Translations under genes and position numbers: made by a program | Notes under the pieces: model-generated | Seen by the model: only the letters and a program-made list of their open reading frames with translations | Told to the model about the DNA's origin: nothing | Databases searched by the model: none | Assembly: GCA_023460035.1 (NCBI GenBank) | Contig: JAEWRN010000005.1 | Location: forward strand, 1 to 64,000 | From: Bacillota bacterium | GTDB lineage: Bacteria > Bacillota > Clostridia > Oscillospirales > Ruminococcaceae | DNA length: 64,000 nucleotides | Direction of reading: 5' to 3' | Part shown: positions 1 to 7,208 of the stretch, piece by piece | How positions within the stretch are numbered: the first letter of the stretch is position 1 | How the letters are laid out: the number at the start of each line of letters is the position of its first letter

Positions 1-114
1 CCGTTCCCAGTTTACTGCTGCGTCTATTTTCCGCAGCAGATGATTCTGCGGTACCAGACTTTCCGTATCCACAATTTCTAACACACCGCGATCTAATTTT
101 CCTCGCTGCAACAT
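1..114 (-). CDS. IS1182-family transposase, N-terminal 38 residues (cut by window edge)
   Basis: The minus strand from position 114 reads an ATG followed by 37 sense codons to the window edge. The peptide starts MLQRGKLDRG and continues with VPQNHLLRKIDAAV, which matches the conserved start of IS1182-type transposases (a basic start, then a P-x-NHLLRKID motif in the DUF772-like N-terminal domain). A TGAGGA ribosome binding site lies just upstream. The catalytic DDE core would be outside the window, so whether the element is intact cannot be judged. Confidence 0.75.
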   Translation of the reverse strand, partial: MLQRGKLDRGVLEIVDTESLVPQNHLLRKIDAAVNWER

Positions 115-190
115 TCCTCATCACCCATACCTATTTTACCGTTTTTAAATGAAAATGCCCAGCTTTCGCTAGACCTTTTTCGACAGACTG
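1..190 (-). mobile_element. End of an IS1182-like insertion sequence
   Basis: The transposase start at 114 is followed by about 75 bases of non-coding sequence up to the hairpin at 191-218. Such a short leader is usual between an IS1182 transposase and its terminal repeat. The exact IS boundary cannot be fixed because the other end lies outside the window; a point near 170-190, just before the hairpin, is the best guess. Confidence 0.45.
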
Positions 191-218
191 AAGCGGCCTG
201 CACTGTTGCAGGCCGCTT
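191..218. terminator. Hairpin terminator between the IS and the sdaAA end
   Basis: A perfect 12-bp inverted repeat (191-202 with 207-218) encloses a 4-base loop, CTGT. On the plus strand it is followed by a T-rich run. The minus-strand sdaAA transcript would meet the hairpin about 100 bases after its stop codon, but the T-run that a minus-strand terminator needs is missing on the IS side, so the IS may have landed against it. Confidence 0.6.
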
Positions 219-316
219 TGTTTTATTATTTTTTACCCTATGCACATGTTATTGTTTGTCCGCCTGCCCTTGGGGCTGCGGACATACTGTACACAGCCTT
301 TTGTTTTGCCCCAGGT

Positions 317-1207
317 TTAGTCCTCTTTTTTGGTGCTGGTCAGCGCTTGCAGCTGCTTTGCGTATTCTTTGCCCGCAGGCTGGGTGGCAATGCCGCCCAG
401 TGCCGTTTCGCGCAGTTCACCCGGCAGCTTTTTGCCCACGCGGTACATTGCGTCGATGCACTGGTCTACCGGGATCATCGTGCGCTGTCCTGCCAGCGCC
501 AAATCTGCCGACAGCACCGCATTTACCGCGCCGGATGCATTACGGTAGCTGCAAGGCAGCTGCACCAGCCCCGCCACCGGGTCGCACACCAGCCCCATCA
601 CGTTAATCAGCGCAATACCGCAGGCATTGGCCGCCATTTCGCCGTCGCCGCCAGCCAGCGTCACTGCGGCAGCCGCAGCCATACCCGCCGCTGCGCCGCA
701 TTCGGCCTGGCAGCCGCCCTCTGCGCCCGACACCGTCGCATTTTTGGTAATAACCGCGCCAAACCCTGCGGCAACCAGCAGGGCCGAAAGGATTTCGTGT
801 TCGCTGGAGCCATAGCACTTCGACACCGACAACAGCACCGCCGGTAAAATGCCGCAGCTGCCCGCCGTAGGTGCCGCACAAATGCGCCCCATCGAGGCAT
901 TGACCTCGCTGCCAGACAGTGCCATCGCCATCAGCTCGTTGATAAACGGCCCGCAGATGTTCTGCTTGCCCGCATACAGCTGCTGGCAGCTGGCCTGCCC
1001 CTCAATCAGCCCCAGCACCATGCTCTGCGGCTGATAAAGTGCCTTTTTGGCGCTGTTGACCATGACCTCGTACCGCTTTTTCAGCCGGGTATAGACCTCT
1101 TTTTCGCTGATGCCCGCAAGGTTCATCTCATTTTGCAAAATAATGCGGTGCAGTGGGGTCCCGGTGCGCCGCTGCCGCTCCAGCAGTTCTTCAATGGTGT
1201 TATACAT
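317..1207 (-). CDS. sdaAA: L-serine dehydratase, iron-sulfur-dependent, alpha subunit
   Basis: Catalytic subunit of the two-subunit L-serine ammonia-lyase, which converts L-serine to pyruvate and ammonia in the cytoplasm using an oxygen-sensitive [4Fe-4S] cluster. The 296-residue length is normal for the family. Cys166, Cys208 and Cys219 have the same spacing (42 and 11) as the three cluster ligands known from the fused Legionella enzyme, and they lie in the conserved EGGCQ and GLVCDPVAG...PC segments. The gene begins 26 bases after the beta-subunit gene with an AAAGGA ribosome binding site, so the two are co-transcribed and probably made in similar amounts. Confidence 0.95.
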   Translation of the reverse strand: MYNTIEELLERQRRTGTPLHRIILQNEMNLAGISEKEVYTRLKKRYEVMVNSAKKALYQPQSMVLGLIEGQASCQQLYAGKQNICGPFINELMAMALSGSEVNASMGRICAAPTAGSCGILPAVLLSVSKCYGSSEHEILSALLVAAGFGAVITKNATVSGAEGGCQAECGAAAGMAAAAAVTLAGGDGEMAANACGIALINVMGLVCDPVAGLVQLPCSYRNASGAVNAVLSADLALAGQRTMIPVDQCIDAMYRVGKKLPGELRETALGGIATQPAGKEYAKQLQALTSTKKED

Positions 1208-1233
1208 GTCAAACGGTTCCTTTCTGCTGTCGC

Positions 1234-1896
1234 TTAAATATTGATGGCACGCACGCTGCGCACATTCGGTATTTTTTCAAGCTGGCGCACCACCTCGGCA
1301 CTGATGCGCCCGTCGGTCTCAATCACGCAGTTGGCAAGCTCGCCACGCGCCACCCGTGCTACCCGCATGACCGCAATGTTCAGCCCGCAGTCGGCCAGCA
1401 GCCCGCTGACCGCGCCAATGACACCGGGCTTGTCGTTTTGGGTAATCAGCAGCGTGGGCGATTCGGCGGTGATGTCCGACGCAAGGCCGTCTAGCTCGGT
1501 GATGCGGATGCGCCCGCCCCCAATCGAGCAGCCAATCACCCGCGTTTTGCTGCCGTCATCACAGTAAAAAGTAATGACGGCGGTATTTTCGTGTACCCCG
1601 TCCAGCTCGGCCTCGTAAAACTCGTACTCCAGCCCCTCTTGCTCTGCAAGCGCTTCAATGGTTTTAATGCGCTCGTCGTCCTCTTTAAAGCCCATGGCGC
1701 CGGCAAGCAACGCCTGCCGCGTGCCATGCCCCACCCCTGTTTTGGCAAACGAGCCGTACAGGCCAAAGGTCACGAGATGAAACGGTTTTTCAACGATGGT
1801 GCGGGCAACACGCGCCAGCTTTGCCGCGCCCGCCGTGTGAGACGAGGACGGCCCAATCATCACGGGGCCCAGCACATCGAACAAACTGATATTCAT
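1234..1896 (-). CDS. sdaAB: L-serine dehydratase, iron-sulfur-dependent, beta subunit
   Basis: Partner subunit of SdaAA. The start at 1896 gives MNISLFDVLGPVMIGPSSSH, the usual beginning of the family, with a GGAG site 7 bases upstream; a longer reading frame to 1935 lacks homologous sequence. Residues 1-140 form the substrate-side domain with the PSSSHTAG motif near residues 16-23, and residues 150-220 form an ACT domain, which in this family is a regulatory or dimerisation module. The 220-residue length is typical. The gene is first in the operon and is transcribed away from a pair of membrane proteins that may supply its substrate (inference). Confidence 0.95.
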   Translation of the reverse strand: MNISLFDVLGPVMIGPSSSHTAGAAKLARVARTIVEKPFHLVTFGLYGSFAKTGVGHGTRQALLAGAMGFKEDDERIKTIEALAEQEGLEYEFYEAELDGVHENTAVITFYCDDGSKTRVIGCSIGGGRIRITELDGLASDITAESPTLLITQNDKPGVIGAVSGLLADCGLNIAVMRVARVARGELANCVIETDGRISAEVVRQLEKIPNVRSVRAINI

Positions 1897-1967
1897 TTGC
1901 GTTTCTCCTTTTTTGCCGCGGCGGGCAGCAGGCAAAACTTCAAGCTAAAATGATTCATACGCCTATT

Positions 1968-1996
1968 ACTTTACCTCATTTTAAAATGCGGCGCAA
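1968..1996 (-). promoter_or_regulatory. Predicted sigma-A promoter of sdaAB-sdaAA
   Basis: On the minus strand TTGCGC (1991-1996) and TAAAGT (1968-1973) are separated by exactly 17 bases. Transcription would start near 1961, about 65 bases before the sdaAB start codon. Confidence 0.5.
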
Positions 1997-2064
1997 GCAG
2001 CACGGCAGCTTATACCATAAATAAAGAAACCCTTCAAAACCTTGTTCCTTTTTCTGGGGTGCTA

Positions 2065-2073
2065 TGCTATACT
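2065..2073 (+). promoter_or_regulatory. Extended -10 promoter of the DUF5058 pair, with leader hairpin
   Basis: TGCTATACT (2065-2073) is an extended -10 element; the -35 region is weak. The predicted leader of about 70 bases contains an inverted repeat (GTGTTACCAAAG at 2096-2107 with CTTTGGCACAC at 2119-2129) that ends 5 bases before the GGGGGAGGA ribosome binding site of the gene at 2151. Confidence 0.45.
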
Positions 2074-2150
2074 GTAACAGATATTTTAATTTTTTGTGTT
2101 ACCAAAGCGCACATCTGTCTTTGGCACACAATGTGGGGGAGGATTTATTG

Positions 2151-2891
2151 ATGAGCGTTTTACAACAACTCAACTCACCGGCGCTCTACCTGATCTGCGG
2201 CAGCGTAGTCCTTTTTGTTGTGGCGATGTCCCTGGTCTTTATGCGCAAAAGCTACCGTGCGGGGCTGGCGATTGGCATGGACAAAACCAAGCTCAAACGG
2301 GCTATCACCAGCAGCATCACCTTTACGCTGCTGCCCAGCATCAGCATTCTGCTGGGGGTTGTGGCGCTGTCCGGCAGCCTTGGGGTGCCGCTGCCGTGGC
2401 TGCGGCTTTCGGTCGTGGGGGCACTGCCGTACGAGACCAACGTGGCCGACATGGCATCAAAAAGCATCGGCCTTTCGGGCCTCAACGCCAGCGAAATGAC
2501 AACGCAGGCCTTTACCACCATTGCACTGGTGATGACGGTCGGCATCATTTGGGGGCTGTTTTGCTGCATCTTCCTGCTAAAGAACTACATGAAAAAGGTC
2601 AACGGCGCCGAAAAGAAATCCACAAAATCCAAGGGTGGGCGCAATTTTGGCGACGTGCTGACGCTTGCCATGTTTATTGGCCTTGTTTCGGCCTACCTTG
2701 GCAGCTATATTGGCCAGTTTACCGCCGACAAAAACATTGTGCCCATTATCACCGCGCTGGTTGCCGCCGCGGTGATGGGTGTATTTTATTACTTTACTGA
2801 AAAGCGCAAAATTGCCTGGCTTGACAACTTTTCCATTGCGGTAAGCATGCTGGCCGGTATGGCTGCGGCCGTTATTGTATCGCTGGTATAA
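2151..2891 (+). CDS. DUF5058-type membrane protein, possible transporter subunit
   Basis: A 246-residue integral membrane protein with about six hydrophobic segments. It resembles DUF5058 proteins of Clostridia, which have no proven function. I chose the start at 2151 because of the GGGGGAGGA site 7 bases upstream; the frame extends back to 2064 but that part looks like leader. A short basic cytoplasmic loop (KKVNGAEKKSTKSKGG, near residue 165) interrupts the hydrophobic regions. It lies 15 bases before a second membrane protein and divergent from the serine dehydratase operon. That layout suggests a two-component permease for serine or a related substrate, but this is inference from position only. 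Confidence 0.7.
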   Translation: MSVLQQLNSPALYLICGSVVLFVVAMSLVFMRKSYRAGLAIGMDKTKLKRAITSSITFTLLPSISILLGVVALSGSLGVPLPWLRLSVVGALPYETNVADMASKSIGLSGLNASEMTTQAFTTIALVMTVGIIWGLFCCIFLLKNYMKKVNGAEKKSTKSKGGRNFGDVLTLAMFIGLVSAYLGSYIGQFTADKNIVPIITALVAAAVMGVFYYFTEKRKIAWLDNFSIAVSMLAGMAAAVIVSLV

Positions 2892-2906
2892 GGGGGGAAA
2901 CAACAA

Positions 2907-3587
2907 ATGAACGAGCAACAAAAAACAGAGTACTTTGAAAGCTATAACAACGGTATTCACCGTTTTGGCCGCATTATGCTAAGCGTCGCAATCATCTGGA
3001 TGATCAGCGTGCCGTTTGCCATGGGCGCGGTGCTGGGTGCCATGCCTTCCATGCCCGCCTTTGGCAAAGCCATTGCGCAGGTAGCGCTGATTTACCTGCC
3101 GGTCGCCATTGTTGAATTTATGATCTACGCCCCGATGCTGGGGTCCGGCGCAAGCTACCTGACCTTCCTCACCGGCAACGTCACCAACATGAAAATCCCC
3201 TGTGCGGTCAACGCGCGCGACATCTGCAAAACCGAGGCCGGCACCCCGGAAAACGAAATTGTCTCCACCCTTTCGGTCGCCGCCAGCGCACTGACCACCA
3301 CCATTGTCATCGCTATTGGGGTGCTGCTGATGGTGCCGCTGGAGCCGGTGCTGCAAAACCCGGTGCTGACCCCGGCATTTAATAATGTGGTCGCCGCACT
3401 GTTTGGCGCACTGGGCTGCAAATACTATGTCAAGGGGCTTAAAATTGCCATTCTGCCGTTTATCCTGATGTCGCTGCTGTGCATTTTTGTGCCGTCGGTC
3501 ATCAGTAATGTGGGTTTTTTGGTCATCCCCTCCGGGCTGATTGCCATCGGTGTTTCTTACCTGTTGTTTAAAAAGAACCGCCTGTAA
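2907..3587 (+). CDS. Integral membrane protein, partner of the DUF5058 protein
   Basis: A 226-residue protein with about six membrane-spanning segments after a soluble N-terminus of about 20 residues. I recognise it only as the usual companion of DUF5058 proteins. A strong AGGGGGG ribosome binding site lies 9 bases before the ATG and the spacing to the upstream gene is 15 bases, so the two are translated from one message. The central region carries a cytosolic-looking stretch with two cysteines (IPCAVNARDICKTEAG, near residue 100). A hairpin terminator follows directly. A role in transport is inferred from the topology and from the neighbouring serine dehydratase genes. Confidence 0.65.
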   Translation: MNEQQKTEYFESYNNGIHRFGRIMLSVAIIWMISVPFAMGAVLGAMPSMPAFGKAIAQVALIYLPVAIVEFMIYAPMLGSGASYLTFLTGNVTNMKIPCAVNARDICKTEAGTPENEIVSTLSVAASALTTTIVIAIGVLLMVPLEPVLQNPVLTPAFNNVVAALFGALGCKYYVKGLKIAILPFILMSLLCIFVPSVISNVGFLVIPSGLIAIGVSYLLFKKNRL

Positions 3588-3597
3588 TAGCATACCC

Positions 3598-3630
3598 ATA
3601 GGCCGCCTGTTTTTGGGCGGCCTATTTTTT
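3598..3630 (+). terminator. Rho-independent terminator of the membrane protein pair
   Basis: A 10-bp perfect stem (3598-3607 with 3616-3625) with an 8-base loop is followed by six T residues, 10 bases after the stop codon. Confidence 0.88.
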
Positions 3631-3642
3631 GTCACACAATGT

Positions 3643-3671
3643 TTGCGAAGGGCAGAAATTTCCGGTATAAT
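3643..3671 (+). promoter_or_regulatory. Sigma-A promoter of the thioesterase-glpP genes
   Basis: TTGCGA (3643-3648), a 17-base spacer and a perfect TATAAT (3666-3671) precede the thioesterase start codon by 32 bases. The AAGGAAGG ribosome binding site lies in between. Confidence 0.8.
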
Positions 3672-3703
3672 ATTGCTAATGAAAAGGAAGGAAGCCGAAT
3701 AGC

Positions 3704-4438
3704 ATGGAACTGGAAACCTTTACGAAAGAAATTGTGGTAGAGCACACCAAATGTGACCTTTGCGGGCGCATGACCTTGGGCGCGCTGCTGCGCGAAGCAC
3801 AGCAGGTGGGCACCGACCACTGTGACGCACTGGGGGTCACGACCGAACGGCTGCTTGGCTTTGGCGCCGCGTTTGTGCTGGTCAAAGTGAGTGTTGAAAC
3901 GTACCGCGACATCTGCGCGCGCGAAACGCTGCGGCTGGTCAGCGAGCCCAGCGCGCCGGCACATGCCTTTTACAACCGCTATACCAGCTTTTATGGGCAG
4001 GACGGCAAACTGGCCGCCGCAGTAGACTCACGCTGGGTGCTGGCCGACACCACGACCCGCCGGGTGCTGCGCCACCCGCCGGAAGGGCTTGACCTGCCGT
4101 TCTTTTTGCAGCTGGACAAAGAACAGGACGTCTCTGTCATTCGGGCAGAAGAGCTGACACCCGCCGGCAGTGCAAGGGCATGCTATTCGCGGGTGGACCA
4201 AAACGGCCATTTGAATAACACCTATTACGGTGACATTTTGTGCGATGCCGTGCCGGTTGCCCTGTGGCAGGGCGAACGCGGGTTTCGCAAGGCGGTGCTG
4301 CATTACCGCGCCGAGCTGCCGCTGGGGCAGGAGATGCAGCTGCAGCGCGCCGAAATCGAAAAAGAGGGCGCGGCCGGCTGGTATGTCAGCGGGCTGCACG
4401 AAGACAAGCGCTGCTTTGAGGGCAACCTGTGGTTTTAA
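3704..4438 (+). CDS. Acyl-[acyl-carrier-protein] thioesterase
   Basis: A hydrolase of the FatA/FatB type (acyl-ACP thioesterase family, PF01643) that releases free fatty acids from acyl-ACP in the cytoplasm. The 244 residues fit a double hot-dog fold. The second hot-dog repeat contains the catalytic-type motif DQNGHLNNTYY, with Asp165, Asn167 and His169 in the D-x-N-x-H pattern of the family. Bacterial members occur in many Clostridia and help to set membrane or secreted fatty acid chain length. The gene is preceded by a near-consensus promoter and followed 26 bases later by glpP, with which it is probably co-transcribed. The acyl chain preference cannot be read from the sequence. Confidence 0.88.
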   Translation: MELETFTKEIVVEHTKCDLCGRMTLGALLREAQQVGTDHCDALGVTTERLLGFGAAFVLVKVSVETYRDICARETLRLVSEPSAPAHAFYNRYTSFYGQDGKLAAAVDSRWVLADTTTRRVLRHPPEGLDLPFFLQLDKEQDVSVIRAEELTPAGSARACYSRVDQNGHLNNTYYGDILCDAVPVALWQGERGFRKAVLHYRAELPLGQEMQLQRAEIEKEGAAGWYVSGLHEDKRCFEGNLWF

Positions 4439-4464
4439 GGGCAGCAGAAAAAGTGAGGCCATCA

Positions 4465-5028
4465 ATGGAAATGCTGGAAATCTTGCGAAATTCCCCTATC
4501 ATTGCCGCAGTAAAAGACCGCGAGGGCATGCGCAAAGCACTGGCCTGCGACAGTGAGGTGTTTTTTATCTTGTTCGGCACCGTGTGTGATATTGGCGACA
4601 TTGTGCGGGAAGTAAAAGAAGCCAACAAACTGGTTTTTGTGCACATCGACCTGATCGACGGTCTGGCCCCTAAAGATGTGGCGGTGGATTTTCTGGCCGA
4701 AAATACGAAGCTGGACGGCATTATCTCCACAAAGCCTACGCTGCTGAAACACGCGCGCAGCCGCGGGCTGCTGACGGTGCAGCGTTTCTTTTTGCTGGAT
4801 TCGATTGCCGAGGCCAATATCAACCGGCAGTTTTTAACCAACAAACCCGACATGGTGGAATTGCTGCCCGGTTTAATGACTGCCGCCATTGGTGAAATTG
4901 CGCAGCAGCACCCCGATTTGCCGGTCATTGCGGGCGGGCTGATTAAAACGAAGGCCGACGTGCTGGCCGCGCTTTCCGCCGGGGCGGCCGCGGTTTCCTC
5001 CAGCAACGAGCAAGTGTGGTTTATGTAG
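4465..5028 (+). CDS. glpP: Glycerol-3-phosphate-responsive antiterminator GlpP
   Basis: An RNA-binding TIM-barrel-like regulator that in Bacillus, when bound to glycerol 3-phosphate, allows transcription through leader terminators of glp genes. The 187-residue protein keeps the family's typical sequence throughout (for example SPIIAAVKD near residue 9, and VHIDLIDGLAPKDVAVDFL in the middle). The start at 4465 was chosen for the AAGTGAGG site 6 bases upstream; the frame itself extends to 4429 and overlaps the previous gene. No glpF, glpK or glpD lies in the window, so its targets must be elsewhere. It ends at a very strong terminator and shares a message with a fatty acid release enzyme, which links it loosely to lipid metabolism (inference). 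Confidence 0.9.
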   Translation: MEMLEILRNSPIIAAVKDREGMRKALACDSEVFFILFGTVCDIGDIVREVKEANKLVFVHIDLIDGLAPKDVAVDFLAENTKLDGIISTKPTLLKHARSRGLLTVQRFFLLDSIAEANINRQFLTNKPDMVELLPGLMTAAIGEIAQQHPDLPVIAGGLIKTKADVLAALSAGAAAVSSSNEQVWFM

Positions 5029-5118
5029 CGTGTTACACCCGCCGCCAACCGCAAGTAGCTTTATTTGTTTTTTTAACACCTGTGGGGTGTTGGCACCTTC
5101 TATCTTTTTGAAACAACA

Positions 5119-5169
5119 AAAAAGCCAAGCACTATAAAAGGCGTTGCCTTTTATAGTGCTTGGCTTTTT
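5119..5169. terminator. Bidirectional terminator with 24-bp perfect stem
   Basis: A perfect 24-bp inverted repeat (5119-5142 with 5146-5169) has a 3-base loop, GTT. T-rich arms face both directions, so it can end both the glpP transcript and the convergent YcxB-like gene. Confidence 0.92.
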
Positions 5170-5182
5170 ACGATTATTTTGC

Positions 5183-5701
5183 TTATAACCCGCGGGCAGC
5201 AACGGGGCATTTTTGCTTCAAAAACGGCACAAAATCCGCTGGCTGCCCGGCGACAAAGCTTTGCTTTTGCACCATGACAATCAGTTGCTCGGGCAGCGTA
5301 AACAGGTAAAGATTTGTTGTCTCTTTTACGCGCTCGACTTTATCATACGCAAAGCGCAGCGTTGAATGGCTGCCCTCGTTGCACACCTGTAATTGATCTT
5401 CAAAAAAATCGACGACCACACGCGGCTGTGCCTGGTACATGACCTCGTTGCGCCGGTAGGCTTGCCCCGCCAATTTTGACGGCAGCCGGAACAGCTTAAA
5501 CAAAACCAGTGCGGCACCCACCAGCAGCGCTGCAATTAACGCCACAGACTCGCGCAACAGCAGCAACAAAACCGCAATCAGACAGCACAGCGCCGCCAGC
5601 GTAATAGAAGTAATTTTATACTTTTGCACCATAGAATGTTTCGCCGTCTCTTTCAGGCTTTCCATCGTGTACACATAAACATTTTTAAAAACCGGTTCCA
5701 A
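5183..5701 (-). CDS. YcxB-like membrane protein
   Basis: A 172-residue protein with two transmembrane helices (about residues 31-49 and 52-70) and a C-terminal cytosolic domain of about 100 residues of the YcxB type (PF14317), which is usually a small PH-like fold of unknown function. Translation appears to start at a TTG codon: the first residues, EPVFKNVYV, agree with family members, and a GTGAGG site lies 8 bases upstream. The next ATG (5665) would remove the conserved start. It stands alone between two hairpins. Confidence 0.75.
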   Translation of the reverse strand: MEPVFKNVYVYTMESLKETAKHSMVQKYKITSITLAALCCLIAVLLLLLRESVALIAALLVGAALVLFKLFRLPSKLAGQAYRRNEVMYQAQPRVVVDFFEDQLQVCNEGSHSTLRFAYDKVERVKETTNLYLFTLPEQLIVMVQKQSFVAGQPADFVPFLKQKCPVAARGL

Positions 5702-5723
5702 CTGAATGCCCTCACTTTTATTA

Positions 5724-5760
5724 CATAAAGGCCATGCCGACAGCGGGCATGGCCTTTATG
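5724..5760 (-). terminator. Hairpin after the aldehyde dehydrogenase gene
   Basis: A 15-bp perfect stem (5724-5738 with 5746-5760) lies 8 bases beyond the stop codon of the minus-strand dehydrogenase. The T-run after it is weak, so termination may be partial. Confidence 0.6.
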
Positions 5761-5767
5761 CCGTATT

Positions 5768-7141
5768 TTACTTCATAAACTTTTTAATAAACGCAAACGC
5801 CTCTTTGGTGTACGGCGCATAGCGCTGCGGCAAATCAAGTATGTTGGCCTTTTTCAGCACACTTTTGTAGTGGCTGAACGTTTCAAAGCTGGCTTTGCCA
5901 TGGTAAGCGCCCATGCCGGACGCCCCTACGCCGCCAAACGGCAGATTGTCGTTGGCAAGGTGCATCACGGTATCATTGATGCAGCCGCCGCCGTAGCTGA
6001 TTTTGCTTGTAACTTTACGCTCTGCCGCGGGGTTGCGGGTAAACAGGTAAAGTGCCAACGGCTTTGGCAGCGCCTGCTGGCGCTCTACCACCTCTTGCAG
6101 GGTGTCAAAGGTCAGCACCGGCAGCACCGGCCCAAAAATCTCGTCCTGCATCACCGGCGCGTCGTCGGTCACATCCACCAGCACGGTCGGCGCAATTTTG
6201 CGTTTTTCTTCGTCCCACACGCCGCCAGCGGCGACCTTTTGCCCTTCAATTAACCCTACCAGCCGTTTAAAATGGTGTGCATTGATAATTTTGGGCAGGT
6301 CCGGGCTTTGCAGCGGGTTTGGGCCATACAACGACAAAATTGCCTCGGTCAGCTCGCGCACAAAGGCATCTTTTACGCTGCGCTGCACCAAAACATGGTC
6401 CGGTGCAACACAGGTCTGCCCGGCGTTGAGAAACTTGCCAAACGCAACGCGCTTTGCCGCAAGGGGGATGTCGGCACTTTCCTCTACGATGCAGGGGCTT
6501 TTGCCGCCAAGCTCCAGCGTGACCGGGGTGAGGTGTTTGGCCGCGGCCTCCATGACCACGCGGCCCACCCGCTGGGAACCAGTGAAAATAATATAATCAT
6601 ACGCTTCGGCCAAAATCTCTTCATGGCTGTCGCCACCGGCCCGCAGCACATGCACATAGCGCTCTTCAAACACATCGCCGATCAGCTTTTCAATCACCGC
6701 CGCCGTAGCAGGCGAACTGCTGCTGGGCTTGATCATCACACAGTTGCCCGCCGCAAGCGCACCGGCAACCGGGGCAATACAAAGCTGAAACGGGTAGTTC
6801 CAAGGGCTTTGCACCAGCACCACGCCATACGGCTCTGGGTAAATTTTGCTCACTGCCAGCAACAGGGTCAGCGGGGTGGGCACCACGCGGGGGCGCGCCC
6901 AGCCGTCCAGATGTTTCAGCGCGGTGCGAAGCTCTGCCTTTACAATGCCCACCTCGGTAAGGTACCCCTCCATCGGGGCTTTGCCAAGGTCTTGCTGCAA
7001 CGCGGCAAGTATCTCTGCCTCACGCGCCGTCACCGCATTCAATAAACGGTGCAGGGCAACTTTGCGCCCTTCCACCGGCAGGGTTGCCCCACTGTTGAAA
7101 AATTCTCTTTGTAGCTTTAAAATCCTTGCGGATTCCGACAT
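5768..7141 (-). CDS. NAD(P)-dependent aldehyde dehydrogenase, class 3 type
   Basis: A 457-residue cytosolic enzyme that oxidises aldehydes to carboxylic acids. It belongs to the class 3 (ALDH3/AlkH-like) branch, judged by its length, the short N-terminus without a tetramerisation arm, and a C-terminal tail after the conserved PFGGVGASGMGAYHG segment. Catalytic Cys244 is in the NAGQTCVAPD motif, the general base Glu210 is in TLELGGKSP, and Asn115 of PWNYP stabilises the intermediate. An AAAGGAG site lies 8 bases before the ATG. The substrate is unknown; medium- or long-chain aldehydes are usual for this class. The gene directly follows adenine deaminase (67-base gap) and could be read with it. 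Confidence 0.93.
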   Translation of the reverse strand: MSESARILKLQREFFNSGATLPVEGRKVALHRLLNAVTAREAEILAALQQDLGKAPMEGYLTEVGIVKAELRTALKHLDGWARPRVVPTPLTLLLAVSKIYPEPYGVVLVQSPWNYPFQLCIAPVAGALAAGNCVMIKPSSSSPATAAVIEKLIGDVFEERYVHVLRAGGDSHEEILAEAYDYIIFTGSQRVGRVVMEAAAKHLTPVTLELGGKSPCIVEESADIPLAAKRVAFGKFLNAGQTCVAPDHVLVQRSVKDAFVRELTEAILSLYGPNPLQSPDLPKIINAHHFKRLVGLIEGQKVAAGGVWDEEKRKIAPTVLVDVTDDAPVMQDEIFGPVLPVLTFDTLQEVVERQQALPKPLALYLFTRNPAAERKVTSKISYGGGCINDTVMHLANDNLPFGGVGASGMGAYHGKASFETFSHYKSVLKKANILDLPQRYAPYTKEAFAFIKKFMK

Positions 7142-7208
7142 GTTGAAACACTCCTTTCTGTGTCCGCCATCGCGGGCATTGCGCTGCGCGCGCCGTAGCG
7201 CCGCAGGC

